Shown here: positions 55,291 through 64,000 of the stretch, piece after piece
How positions within the stretch are numbered: the stretch's first letter is position 1
Layout: each line of letters opens with the position of its first letter
Assembly: GCA_026018925.1 (NCBI GenBank)
Contig: JAKSZU010000013.1
Coordinates: forward strand, 79,349,791 to 79,413,790
From: Tupaia tana
Taxonomy: Eukaryota; Chordata; Mammalia; Scandentia; Tupaiidae
Length of the DNA stretch: 64,000 nucleotides
Direction of reading: 5' to 3'
Notes under the pieces: generated by a model
Seen by the model: the letters and a program-made list of their open reading frames with translations, nothing else
What the model was told of the DNA's origin: nothing
Database searches by the model: none
Made by a program: the position numbers and the translations under genes

Positions 55291-55790
55291 AAAAGCTGAT
55301 TTGCAATAGTTACACCAAAGGTCTCTTATCTTAATTCTGATCTAACCTCCCATGTCCACAAGACTATGCTCCCTAAAATCAGAGGCCATCCCATCTTCAT
55401 TTATCTCTATCCACAAAGCTTCTCACATTGCAAGTGCACCAGAAAAGTAAATTGTGGTAGCAGTCACATCCTTGAGCCTCTCCAAGTGGCACCTGCTCCT
55501 CCCAGAACCCCTGCCAAAGGCTTGGCCTTGTAAGACTTAAGGCAACTATATTTTATGGCATGATCTCCACTTTCTTAGCACTTGACTCAAGAGCAGACAC
55601 TCATGACAGCAACTTATGAGTTAATCTAATTACCAAAAGAACTAGGAACTAACTTTACTAGTCAGAACCTCAAAATTTTAGAGAGGGAAAAATGCAGACT
55701 CATCCAATTGGCAACGGAAGTCAATGTTAAAGAGTTTCAAAGAAGAGAAGTACTAGGTTCCACAAATGAGCCAAAACTATAAGTAAGACA
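55291..55790. other. Unannotated non-coding DNA
   Basis: Left part may be remote L2; not convincing. Confidence 0.35.
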
Positions 55791-55796
55791 AATAAA

Positions 55797-55880
55797 TAAG
55801 GTAAGCCTGGAATAGTGGCACATCCTGTGGTTCCAACTGGTATACTGAGATGGAAATCATGATAGCAAGACCTTGTTAAA
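55797..55880 (+). mobile_element. 7SL-like (Alu/B1-type) monomer fragment
   Basis: gcctggaatagtggcacatc, ctgtggttccaactggtata, ctgagatggaaatcatgata and gcaagaccttgttaaa follow the 7SL-derived Alu/B1 order with gaps. Old and diverged. Confidence 0.55.
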
Positions 55881-56295
55881 AAAAGAAGAATTTAAAAATA
55901 GACAAGGTAGAAGAAGACATACAGAGTGGGGATGGGACACAAAGCTGGCTGGTATAATTAGCCATCCTGAAAGTACTTGGGTCAGGTCAGTGGAGAATTA
56001 TAGCAGTAGTCATTGCAACCTTGGATTTTCCATGAGCTCTCACACAGTTTTCACGATGGAGATAGTTCTTGGTTTTCCACGAGCTTCAAGACTTGAAGCT
56101 GTCATTGAACCTTTATTTCTAGAAAGAGCTTAAATGAGTTGCAATACTTTGCAACCTTGGAGCCTAAGTAACACAGACATCAAAAACTATTGGTTGGACT
56201 ATCTGTAAAACTGGATAATAGGCCTTCAGTTGTCTATAGCTCCTTGCAGTGTCTTTCTGGAGGTGTGGATCTTTTTTCTGGATGAAGATAAAATT
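55881..56295. other. Unannotated non-coding DNA
   Basis: An 86-codon frame (55873-56133) starts inside the 7SL-like tail and has no recognised domain. Confidence 0.4.
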
Positions 56296-56310
56296 GACAC
56301 TAGAACTCTT

Positions 56311-56601
56311 TTTTTTATTTTTTTTTTTTTAATTAATTAATTTTTTTTTTTTTTGAGAGGTTTTTGCTATAGGGCGCGTGTGCTCGCCAGACAGACAGAG
56401 AGACAGAGTGATAGAAAGCAGGAAATCACCCCCCGGGGGGATGGCCACGCCACAATCCCTTCTCCTCCATTCTCCTCTCGGGATCTTGGGCACGCACGCA
56501 CACGCGCCTGGCGTGAGTTTAAGCCGCCGGGTCCGGGACTCAAACCGCGGTCGACTACGTGGGAGTCCAGCGACATAGCCATTACGCTAACTGCTGGTCC
56601 C
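56311..56601 (-). mobile_element. Long-form SINE, near consensus, 15-bp TSD
   Basis: gacactagaactctt (56296-56310) and gacactagaagtctt (56602-56616). CpG-rich, perfect C6/G6 palindrome (ccccccgggggg). The T tail complement has grown to about 45 bp with AATT interruptions. Confidence 0.97.
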
Positions 56602-56616
56602 GACACTAGAAGTCTT

Positions 56617-57039
56617 GAGCATCAGCAACCTCAGATTTCTGTGTATTAGCTATGGGCTTCCCAGCATGAACCATCTGCAGTTATGCAACGAGACCACCAA
56701 GGGCCTCACACACAAGGCTAGGAGTTCAGATTCCATTCTGCCAGCGTAAGAGTTGCCCAGAAGAAAATAAGGAGTTGCTAGAAAAATGGAGCCATGATAT
56801 CAGCAACTTCTTTGTTAACAATATCTATGCTGAAGCTTCTTCTAGGACTTGCTTTTCAACATTAGAGCCCTTGCTATTGTCATTTCCTAGGATGACAGAA
56901 AGGTAGAACTGATACCATGTTAGCAAAACCTCAATCTCAAAATAAAGGAAGACCTCTGTCTGTTGCAATTGTCCTCAAGGGGTTGGTGTCCTTCATAGTT
57001 GGACATCATTTAATTTTTTCAATCTTGCTCCTGTTCTTA

Positions 57040-57072
<33 letters not shown>

Positions 57073-57736
57073 AGCAAATAAGTGCTACAAGGGTTTTCAC
57101 TCACATCTATCCCTGACTGCCATTGCCCAGAGAGTGTGAAACAGGAGGTAACCCAGCTTTGGGGAAGCTGACAGAACTATGGAAAGTGAGAGTTTGTCAT
57201 CAGAGAACTCTAAAATCTTCTTCATAAACCATTGGCTACTTCACATGATCCTCTCAGAGTCTCCAGCAGGGATAGCGAATCAATTTTTATCTCTTTGTCA
57301 ACTCCACTGAAAATAATTTACTGTCTCTCCCTGAAATGCTGTGTAGAGAACTCCTAGCTTTTAAGAAGAATCACTGGTAGAGTGCACTATTTTTAATTAG
57401 TAATATCTGGCAGAAATGTAGGAGAGGAAATGGCAGCATATGTGTTGGGGGCTAGCGATGAGCACAGCTTCCTCCAAATGGATAATCCATTCTTGCTCCC
57501 ATGACCATGCAAATCTGAATCACCTAAGGATAAGACTTTGAGTCCTCCAAGGACAATTTGTTCCTTTCTTCAACTTTTAAGGATAGAAAGAAGTGGGAGA
57601 AAGAAATTGTCAAACCTTTATTTAGTTAACAATAGTTATGTCTCAACCTTATAAGACATAATCAAATCTATTCCTACCTACAATGCAAGGATCTGGCAGT
57701 TATTGGCCATGCTGTCTTCAAAAATATGGCTAACTG
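56617..57736. other. Unannotated; contains an isolated A30 run
   Basis: The A30 run at 57041-57070 has no SINE head upstream; it could be the tail of an unrecognised retrocopy. No frame supports a processed pseudogene. Confidence 0.4.
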
Positions 57737-57965
57737 TCCCTCCATAGTGGTGCAGGTGCTGGGTACTGCCGTGAGATGCTGGAGCCACATGAGTGGTATG
57801 AGTTTGAATCTCCGGTTGACCTGAACATGCTGGGAGGCCCTACACTCAACCAGGAGGCTGGCTGGGGTTTGTGGTGGGAGGATTGTGGCATGGCAAGACT
57901 CTCTTAGTGGTGTGTTCCTTTCTTTCTCTCTCAGTAAATAGGTAGATAAACTTTAATGAAAAAAC
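57737..57965 (+). mobile_element. Third SINE-like family, copy 2
   Basis: Head ccatagtggtgcaggtgctg, B-box-like gtttgaatctcc about 50 bp on, then aggaggctggctggggtttg, ggaggattgtggcatggc, a CTTTCTTTCTCTCTC stretch, and the end agtaaataggtagataaact plus A tail. The layout is tRNA head, body, CT block, A tail, but the sequence differs from the main family. Confidence 0.6.
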
Positions 57966-58034
57966 ATGACCCACTAAAGAAAAAAAGGGCTCTGGAGATG
58001 ATGGCACATATTGTTGGTTGTCCATTCAATGTCA

Positions 58035-58515
58035 TGACTTTTTTTCCCTGTTGTCTCCTTCCTTGCTGACACCACCATTCTTCCATGGTAGAGACCAAGA
58101 ACAACAGATCTTAATATTTCTTCACTCCCTTGCAGCTAATGTACATAAGAGACTTAGTTGTGGTCTTTGAAATCTTAGATGTTTGCAAGGTGGACAAATT
58201 AAGATGATAACAGAGACATCTGTGAGAATAAATCACTTCATCTCCCTTCCTAGTTGTGAATAGTTTCCTAGGAATTCTTGATACATGGAGTGGCCTAGCC
58301 ACTTGGTAATTCTGAGAAGAGGGCTGTGAAGCTGACCCGAGGTTCAGCATCACTGAGCAATGGAACCACCCTGAAACCTCCCTGGAACCTCCTGCCTGCA
58401 GACTGTTACGTGAGAATAGTAAAGCTCCATTGTTTCAATCGCTTTCAGGGTCACATGGGGCCCTCTACAGGTGTTCAATTACATGCAGCCAAACCATAAG
58501 AGTTATTGATACAAA
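58035..58515 (+). mobile_element. MaLR-type LTR (MLT1-like)
   Basis: cctcctgcctgcagactgtt, acgtgagaatagtaaagctc and atgcagccaaaccataagag are 3'-end landmarks. The 5' boundary is approximate. Confidence 0.55.
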
Positions 58516-58603
58516 AATCATAGTATCTACTTTATGGGATGTTTCAGTTGTTATTGTGTATGAAACCATACTAAACCTTGTTAACACAAAAATACAGCCA
58601 TTT

Positions 58604-58798
58604 TGGGAGCAGGCAGGTAGCATGGTGATTGGGGTGCTGGACTCCCACATGGATGACCACAGTTTGAGTGCCAAGCCTGGTGGCTTGCTTTCCCACTTTC
58701 CCTTTCTCTCTCTCTGTCTCTCTCGGGTCAATTTAAACAAATAATAATGATGATAATAAATGAAATAAAATAAAATAAATAAAATAAATAATTCTTAA
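58604..58798 (+). mobile_element. Short-form SINE with 15-bp TSD
   Basis: aaaatacagccattt at 58589-58603 and 58799-58813. Tail (AAAT/AAAAT)n of about 60 bp. B box agtttgagtgcc is damaged. Confidence 0.97.
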
Positions 58799-58813
58799 AA
58801 AATACAGCCATTT

Positions 58814-59111
58814 CATTATGATCATGGACTCTGAATCAGAAATTTGGAAAGAACATAACAAAGATGGGTCATGTCTATTCCATAAGGTCTAGACCCTCAG
58901 CTAGAAGATGAAAAGTTGTAGATGATTCTATAGCTGGAGACTTGAATAATATGAAGTCTCATTAACCTGTATGTTGTGTCAGGTGGGACTTCAGCTGTGT
59001 GACAGGAGGGACCTCGCCTGGAGCTAAGGTGGCTTTGAGCTTCCTCACGGCATGGCGTTTGGGTTCCAAGCATAAGCATCTGAAAAGAGCCAAGGAGAAG
59101 CAACTAGATTG
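58814..59111. other. Unannotated; possible old LTR fragment
   Basis: cacggcatggcgtttgggttccaag-like phrase at about 59048-59071 recalls a common LTR segment; not assigned. Confidence 0.3.
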
Positions 59112-59345
59112 CCTCTTTTAAAAAGTTTATCTATTAACTTTCTTCATGAAAGAGAGACAGAGGGAGACACAGGCATTCTCATTGGAGTCTTCAGCTGTGT
59201 CCCTCCCCACAGCAAGAAGTGGGGACATGCCCCTGGGTGCACCCAGAATGCTTGGATAGACCCAAACAACAAATAAATTCAAGACCTCCAGATAGCTTAT
59301 AAGACTGCTCAGCAGTGCCCCAGCACCTGAGTCACTAGCCTTAGC
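59112..59345 (-). mobile_element. Third SINE-like family, copy 3
   Basis: Minus-strand head gactcaggtgctggggcact matches the caggtgctgggtactg head of the copy at 57737; the 3' side aagtttatctattaactttc matches the complement of its end. Confidence 0.5.
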
Positions 59346-59931
59346 CACATACTGCCTTTTATAACCTAGTCTTGAAGTCACATAACATACTTTGGCTGTA
59401 GTCACAAGCCCACTCACATTCAAAAGAGAGGAATATAGACTTTTGAAAGGAAAAGTGCCTAAGTCACACTGTAGGAAAAGGGTATGACATGGGAGGTACT
59501 TTTGCAGTCATTTTTTGAACAATTTATTTCCACACATGGTTCTTGTGAGGAAGTAATAAACATACGTAAGGTGCCACAAGTCTTCATTCTTGCTCTTGCC
59601 TACTCTTTGACCCCCTTTTTTATACTTATCTTGTGCAATCATCCATGTACTTATACGCGTTTATACTTATCTGTGTAAAATCAACCAACCATTCTGGGCA
59701 CCTCCTCCACATCATACCTGTTCTCTGATTTCTTTATTTCTCTGTCAGTCTCATTTTAAATACAATGGCAAAGCCTCCCAAAAGTTATTTGTCAAGAGCT
59801 AAATCAGGTAGTGGCTCTCACTAAATTCGAGGACAACAAAAATTCTTTGATAAGTTCCTATCTTCCCATGAAAGGTTTTTATTTGTTTGTTTGTTTAATC
59901 TAGAGGCAAGACTATATTTAGTTCAAGGATT
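59346..59931. other. Unannotated non-coding DNA
   Basis: Short (TTTG)n patch at 59883-59897; otherwise nothing recognised. Confidence 0.4.
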
Positions 59932-60193
59932 TTTTTTTTTTTTGAGAGGTTTACGCTATAGAGCACGTGTGCTCACCGGAAAGACAGACAGAGAGATAGA
60001 AAGTGAGAAATCAACCCCCAACGGGGATGGCCACGCCACAATCCCTTCTCCTCCATTCTCCTCTTGGAATCTTGGGCACGCATGCACACGCACACACACC
60101 CAGTGTGAGTTTAAGCCACTGGGTCCAGGACTTGAACTGCAGTAGACTACATGGGAGTCCAGCGACATAGCCATTACGCTAACTGCTAGTTCC
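59932..60193 (-). mobile_element. Long-form SINE
   Basis: gagaggtttacgctatagag at the 3' side; palindrome partly changed (cccccaacgggg). Head gccattacgctaactgctag. TSD unclear. Confidence 0.95.
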
Positions 60194-60814
60194 TCCAATG
60201 ATGTTTTTATCTAGTTGGTGATTCAGTACTTCAAGATCATTTAACTTCCAGATTTTTCCACCAATAACTCCACAGCATAGAGGTGGACTTAAAGTCTCAT
60301 TTTATTGGCCAATTTCTTGAATATTGTGACCTGAGTGAGGCTTTTGAAGCACTCTCAGGATACCTTCATATATAGCCTAAAACTGACTTCCAGCTGTGGA
60401 ACACTTGCAATGAGAAAACTGTTCCCCATGTCTTCATCCAAGGTACAAATTAAATGTTTAAATGAATTTAGCCTAAATCCAAGCCCTATAGAATTGTCTG
60501 AAGACTTTTTAGGCTGTCACAGAACTAGTAATCCAAATTGTACTGATGAAATAGTGCAAACATTAGTTTATTAACTATACAGATTTTACCAATACTTGTC
60601 AAGATAATATCCATGAATTATCTCTGATGTAGACTCTTACAGACTAAAAACACCTCTATTCCATACAATGACCTTGTTGGGCTCAGGGCTCGGTATGAGG
60701 GGTTCAGAGAAGATTAACCCCTTGTCTTTGAGGAGCTCATGGTCTAATGGAGCAAGAGAAACCACAGCAGTGTTAATGCCTTGTTTTTCTCACATGGAGG
60801 GTGCTTAGAGAGGT
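60194..60814. other. Mostly unannotated; weak L2-like phrase
   Basis: ttgtctttgaggagctcatg then gtctaatggagcaagagaaa (about 60723-60762) resembles an old LINE fragment in reverse. The rest is not recognised. Confidence 0.35.
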
Positions 60815-60985
60815 TCTAATGCAGTGGTTCTCAAGCTGTGAAGTGAGTCATCTGGGAATGCTTTGGAAACTCTTTAGGGGCCATAGTAATGAAGTGACAG
60901 ACAAGAAAATGTGTCTCCAGGTTCACTTCTCTAGATTCCACTGGGGCAGTTCTACAACTGTGTGTTCTGTCCTGGACTTTGATGA
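60815..60985 (+). mobile_element. Possible hAT-Charlie fragment
   Basis: gcagtggttctcaagctgtg is a typical hAT-Charlie terminus; the interior is weak. Confidence 0.45.
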
Positions 60986-61049
60986 GAGATATCTACTAAA
61001 GAGGTACTTACACTGTTTTAAAGGAAAGAGAAAAAAAAATGTCTGAAGT

Positions 61050-61335
61050 GGGACTTCTGTTTCCAGGAAGATACAGTAGAAGGAGTACTCCCTATTCCCT
61101 GCTAATTACAGCTAAATAGCCTGGTCGTAAGACAAACAAGAATATTCGGAAAATGAAGAGAAGAAGGCAGACCACCAAGAAATTTCTGGACCCAAGAAAT
61201 GACATATAATGAATTCCCTGTGTTTTCATTTTGCCTCATACACCCCAGATATGGACGTTAAGAACCTGGCAACCCAGAAATACCAATGAGCACAGACAAA
61301 AAACACCAGATCTATCTAGCTAAAGGGCAGCCAGG

Positions 61336-61378
<43 letters not shown>

Positions 61379-62080
61379 AACAAAAACCCTTATCTATAGA
61401 AAAATAACAATACAAATAACAATGGATTTCTCACCACAAACCACATAGGCCAAAACAATGTCAATCTAGAATCTTATATCCAAGCAAAAATATCCTTCAG
61501 AAATTATGAGGAAATAGGACATTCTCTGACCAGAAAAAAAACTAAGAATCTGTCACCAGCACACTTACTCTGAAAGAATGACTAACAGAAGTTCTCTAAG
61601 CGGAAAAGAAATAAGAAGATAATTTTTGGATCTATCAGGAAGAAATAAAGAACATGGTAAGCCATAATACGGATATGTATAATAGACTTTCCCTCTCCAC
61701 TTGAACTTTCTAAATTATGTTTGACAATTCAAGCAAAAATTATAACACTATCTGATGTAGTTCTAAATGTATGTAGAAGAAATATTTAAGACAATTGTAT
61801 TGTAAATGGAGGAGGGTAATGGGACATAAAGAGAGGTAAGGTTTCTGAACTTCACTTGAACTGGTAAAATGACATCACCAGTAGACTGTGATAAGTTATG
61901 TATAAATAATATAATACCTAGATAACCACTAAAAATGCCATGCAAAGAGATATACTCATAAGCATTACTGATAAAATGGAATTCTTGAAAAATGTTCAAG
62001 TAACCCACAGACAGGCAGGCAAAAAAGAAACAGAAACAAAAGAGGAAACAAACTAAGAACAGTAAAATGGCACATATGCT
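61050..62080 (+). mobile_element. L1M region upstream of ORF2
   Basis: From ggacttctgtttccaggaag through ggatttctcaccacaaacca, cttatatccaagcaaaaata and ccttcagaaattatgaggaa, matching old L1M elements on the plus strand. A (CA)n run (61338-61374) lies within. Confidence 0.75.
61338..61374. repeat. (CA)18 microsatellite
   Basis: Pure CA repeat inside the L1 relic; likely polymorphic. Confidence 0.97.
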
Positions 62081-62530
62081 TAACATATCAATAATCACAT
62101 TGAATATAAATGGTCTCAATACACCAATTAAAGAACAGAGATTTGTCAACTTGATTAACATAACGTAATGATAGGCTACTTATAAGAACATCACCTAGAA
62201 TATAATGTAGACAAAAGTAAAAAATGCAAATATTAATCAAAAGTAAGAGTTGCTATATTAATATTAGAAGAAAAACAAACAAACAAACAAACAAAAAAAC
62301 CTCAGTGCAAAGAAAGTTACCCAGGGCAGAACATGGCCATCCAGTAAGAACACATAGCAACCTTAAGTTCACACACACATACATAAAAGCTTCAAAATAT
62401 GTGGCGCAAAAACTGACCAAACTAGTAAGAGAAATAGACACATACACAACTATAGTTGGAAACCCTCTCTAACAACTGATAGAACAAGATGTAAAATCAT
62501 TAAGATTAAAGAACTAAAAACATTATTAGC

Positions 62531-62624
62531 TGCGGTCAGCAGGTGATGTGACAGTTAAAGGCATCGGATTCCCACATGGCCAACCATGGTTTGAGTCCCA
62601 TCGGCTTGCTTTCTCGTTTTCTCT

Positions 62625-62671
<47 letters not shown>

Positions 62672-62738
62672 CTCTGTCTCTCTCTGGTCAAACTTAAATG
62701 GAATTAAATAAAAAAAATCATTCTTTTTAAAAAATCAT
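62531..62738 (+). mobile_element. Short-form SINE with expanded (TC)n
   Basis: Head gcggtcagcaggtgatgtg, B box ggtttgagtccc, then about 45 bp of TC repeat. The acctgg after the B box is missing. Inserted in L1 ORF2. Confidence 0.95.
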
Positions 62739-63050
62739 CAAACAAAAGTATCTAAATGACATTTAAAGGGCAATCTAACCAAATACCAAAGAACGTACAT
62801 TTCTTTCAAGTGCCCATGGAACATTTATCAAAGTAGACACTTCCTGGGACATAAAATAAATCTCCACAAATTTAAAATAATTGAAATGATACAGATCATG
62901 TTTTATTACCACAATGGAACCACATTAGAACTTATCAGAAGATAATGGTAAAACCTCCAAACACTAAGAACTAACCAATACAGTTAAGAATAAAATAAAT
63001 AAATAAAGGGGGTCTCAAGAAAAATTAAAAAAAAAAATACATTGACCTAG

Positions 63051-63322
63051 GGGCCAGTAGGTAATGTGGTGGTTAAGGTGCTAGACTCCCACTTGGCTGA
63101 CTGCAGTTCGAGTCCTGGACCCAGTAACTTGAGAATCATACTAAGTATGTGTGAGTGACTGCCCAAAATCTTAGGAGGAGAATGGAGGAAAGGGATTGTT
63201 AGGTGACCACCACCCCCTGCCCCCCGGGGGGAGGATTTATCACTTTTCCTCTCTCTGTCTCTCTGGTGAGCATGTAAGCCTTATGGCAAAAACCTAAAGA
63301 CGAAACAAACAAATGAACAAAA
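63051..63322 (+). mobile_element. Long-form SINE in L1 ORF2
   Basis: TSD acattgacctag (63039-63050) and acattaatctaa (63323-63334). Head ggggccagtaggtaatgtgg resembles the short-form head; the palindrome is enlarged (ccccctgccccccggggggagg). Confidence 0.95.
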
Positions 63323-63610
63323 ACATTAATCTAAATAAAAATAAAAATACAACATGTCAAAAGGTAGGGAGCACAACCCAAGCAGTGCTGAGAGAGAAAT
63401 TTATAACAATAAATGTTTAGATAAGAAAAAAGGAAGACTTTCAAATTATTATAGTAATCTAAGTATCCACTTCAAGAATGTAGAAAAAGAAGAATAAAAT
63501 AAATTTAAAGCAAGCAGATCAAAGGAATGAAAAAAGGTAAAAACAAAAATCAAGCAACTGAAAACAGGAAAGCAATAGAGAAAATTAATGAAACACAGAA
63601 CTAGGTTTTT

Positions 63611-63780
63611 AAAAATAATTATTTTATTTTATTTTACTTATTGTTATTATTATTAGTCTTAATTTGACCAGAGAAAGACAGAAAGAGAGATAGAAACCAA
63701 CCTGTCAGGTCCAAGACTTGAACCAAAGTCAGTCATGTGGGAGTCCAATGTCTTTAACCACCATGCCATCTGCCGGCCCC
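63611..63780 (-). mobile_element. Short-form SINE in L1 ORF2
   Basis: Flanks aactaggttttt (63599-63610) and aactagttttt (63782-63792) form its TSD. Contains tttgaccagagaaagacaga; head ccatgccatctgccggcccc. Confidence 0.95.
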
Positions 63781-63792
63781 AAACTAGTTTTT

Positions 63793-64000
63793 TTTTTTTT
63801 TTTTTTCTGAGAGAGATATTTTTTGCTATAGGGTACGTGCAGTTGCTGGAGAGACCCAGAGAGACAGACAGAAAGCAAGAAATCACCCCCCCGGAGGGGA
63901 TGACCACACCACAGTTCCTTCTCCATTCTCCTTTGGGAATTTTGAGCACTCATGTACATGTGCCCGGCATGAGTTTTAAGCCACCGGGTCCAGGACTCAA
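63793..64000 (-). mobile_element. Long-form SINE, cut by the window end
   Basis: T tract, then tttttgctatagggtacgtg, palindrome relic cccccccggagggga and ccaccgggtccaggactcaa; the tRNA head lies beyond 64000. It sits in the right-hand TSD of the preceding SINE. Confidence 0.95.

Larger units (their letters stand above)
62081..63610 (+). pseudogene. Decayed L1 ORF2 (endonuclease region) split by SINEs
   Basis: ORF2 of L1 encodes an endonuclease and reverse transcriptase used for retrotransposition. The frame at 62097-62132 reads T-L-N-I-N-G-L-N-T-P-I-K, the conserved start of the endonuclease domain; frameshifts and stops follow almost at once. Later landmarks in order are gcaaagaaagttacccaggg, actatagttggaaaccctct, catttctttcaagtgcccat, ctgggacataaaataaatct, gcagtgctgagagagaaatt and gaaaacaggaaagcaataga. 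It is broken by SINEs at 62531 and 63051. Non-functional. Confidence 0.85.

Noticed and set aside
57041..57070. Processed pseudogene ending in A30
   Set aside because: No open frame, poly(A) signal at the right distance, or TSD could be identified upstream.
1..64000. CRISPR array or bacterial system
   Set aside because: Repeats are dispersed retroelements with TSDs and A tails; there is no regular repeat-spacer array and no cas-like frame.

Overview
The window is repeat-dense, non-coding mammalian nuclear DNA. I find no intact protein-coding gene, exon chain, tRNA or rRNA gene. Open frames are short (at most about 170 codons), and the longest fall inside transposon copies read in either direction. 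Nothing points to a bacterial or viral genome: there are no operons, ribosome-binding sites or CRISPR array. The ancient part of the landscape is typical of placental mammals: MIR, L2, L1M, MaLR (MLT1-type) LTRs, hAT-Charlie and Tigger-like relics.

The dominant feature is one lineage-specific family of tRNA-derived SINEs with about 47 copies, roughly one per 1.4 kb. It comes in two forms with the same tRNA-like head (A and B boxes). The 'long' form (about 250 bp plus tail) has an extra internal block of about 100 bp and ends in CCCTATAGCAAAAACCTCTCC plus poly(A). The 'short' form (about 140 bp plus tail) ends in TCTCTGGTCAAATTAAA plus AATAA repeats. Many copies have clear target-site duplications (TSDs). 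Near-consensus, CpG-rich copies (11032, 32285, 45450, 46754, 56311) look young; others are strongly decayed.

Organism: these are not primate Alu, rodent B1/B2/ID, lagomorph C, carnivore SINEC, horse ERE, bat VES or Afrotherian AfroSINEs as I know them, and I see no colugo-type tRNA-Ile dimers. Two fragments (44440-44655 and 55797-55880) resemble 7SL RNA-derived Alu/B1 sequence, one apparently fused to a tRNA-like head. 7SL-derived SINEs are known from primates, rodents and tree shrews, so a tree shrew (Tupaia) is my best guess. This is inference, not proof; a SINE library search would settle it.

Layout. 1-13 kb: scattered SINEs, MLT1-type LTRs, MIR, and an ERV LTR (7332-7940) with three tandem 20-bp units each carrying a poly(A) signal. 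13-20 kb: hAT and Tigger-like relics, two L2 copies, MIRs, and a tandem SINE pair that shares one target site. 20-33 kb: a 78-bp mariner-type palindromic element, hAT fragments, SINEs, an interrupted L2, and a largely unannotated 23.6-26.4 kb stretch. 33-43 kb: mostly unrecognised DNA with a solo ERV LTR flanked by a perfect 4-bp duplication (35616-36130). 43-52 kb: nested insertions, including SINE in SINE in MaLR and an L1 inside a SINE with a 15-bp TSD. 52-60 kb: hAT, MaLR and MIR relics and members of a third SINE-like family. 61-64 kb: an old L1 with a decayed ORF2 start, hit by four SINEs.

No genes cooperate here; the biology visible is the insertion history of retroelements. I found no support for a new gene system.
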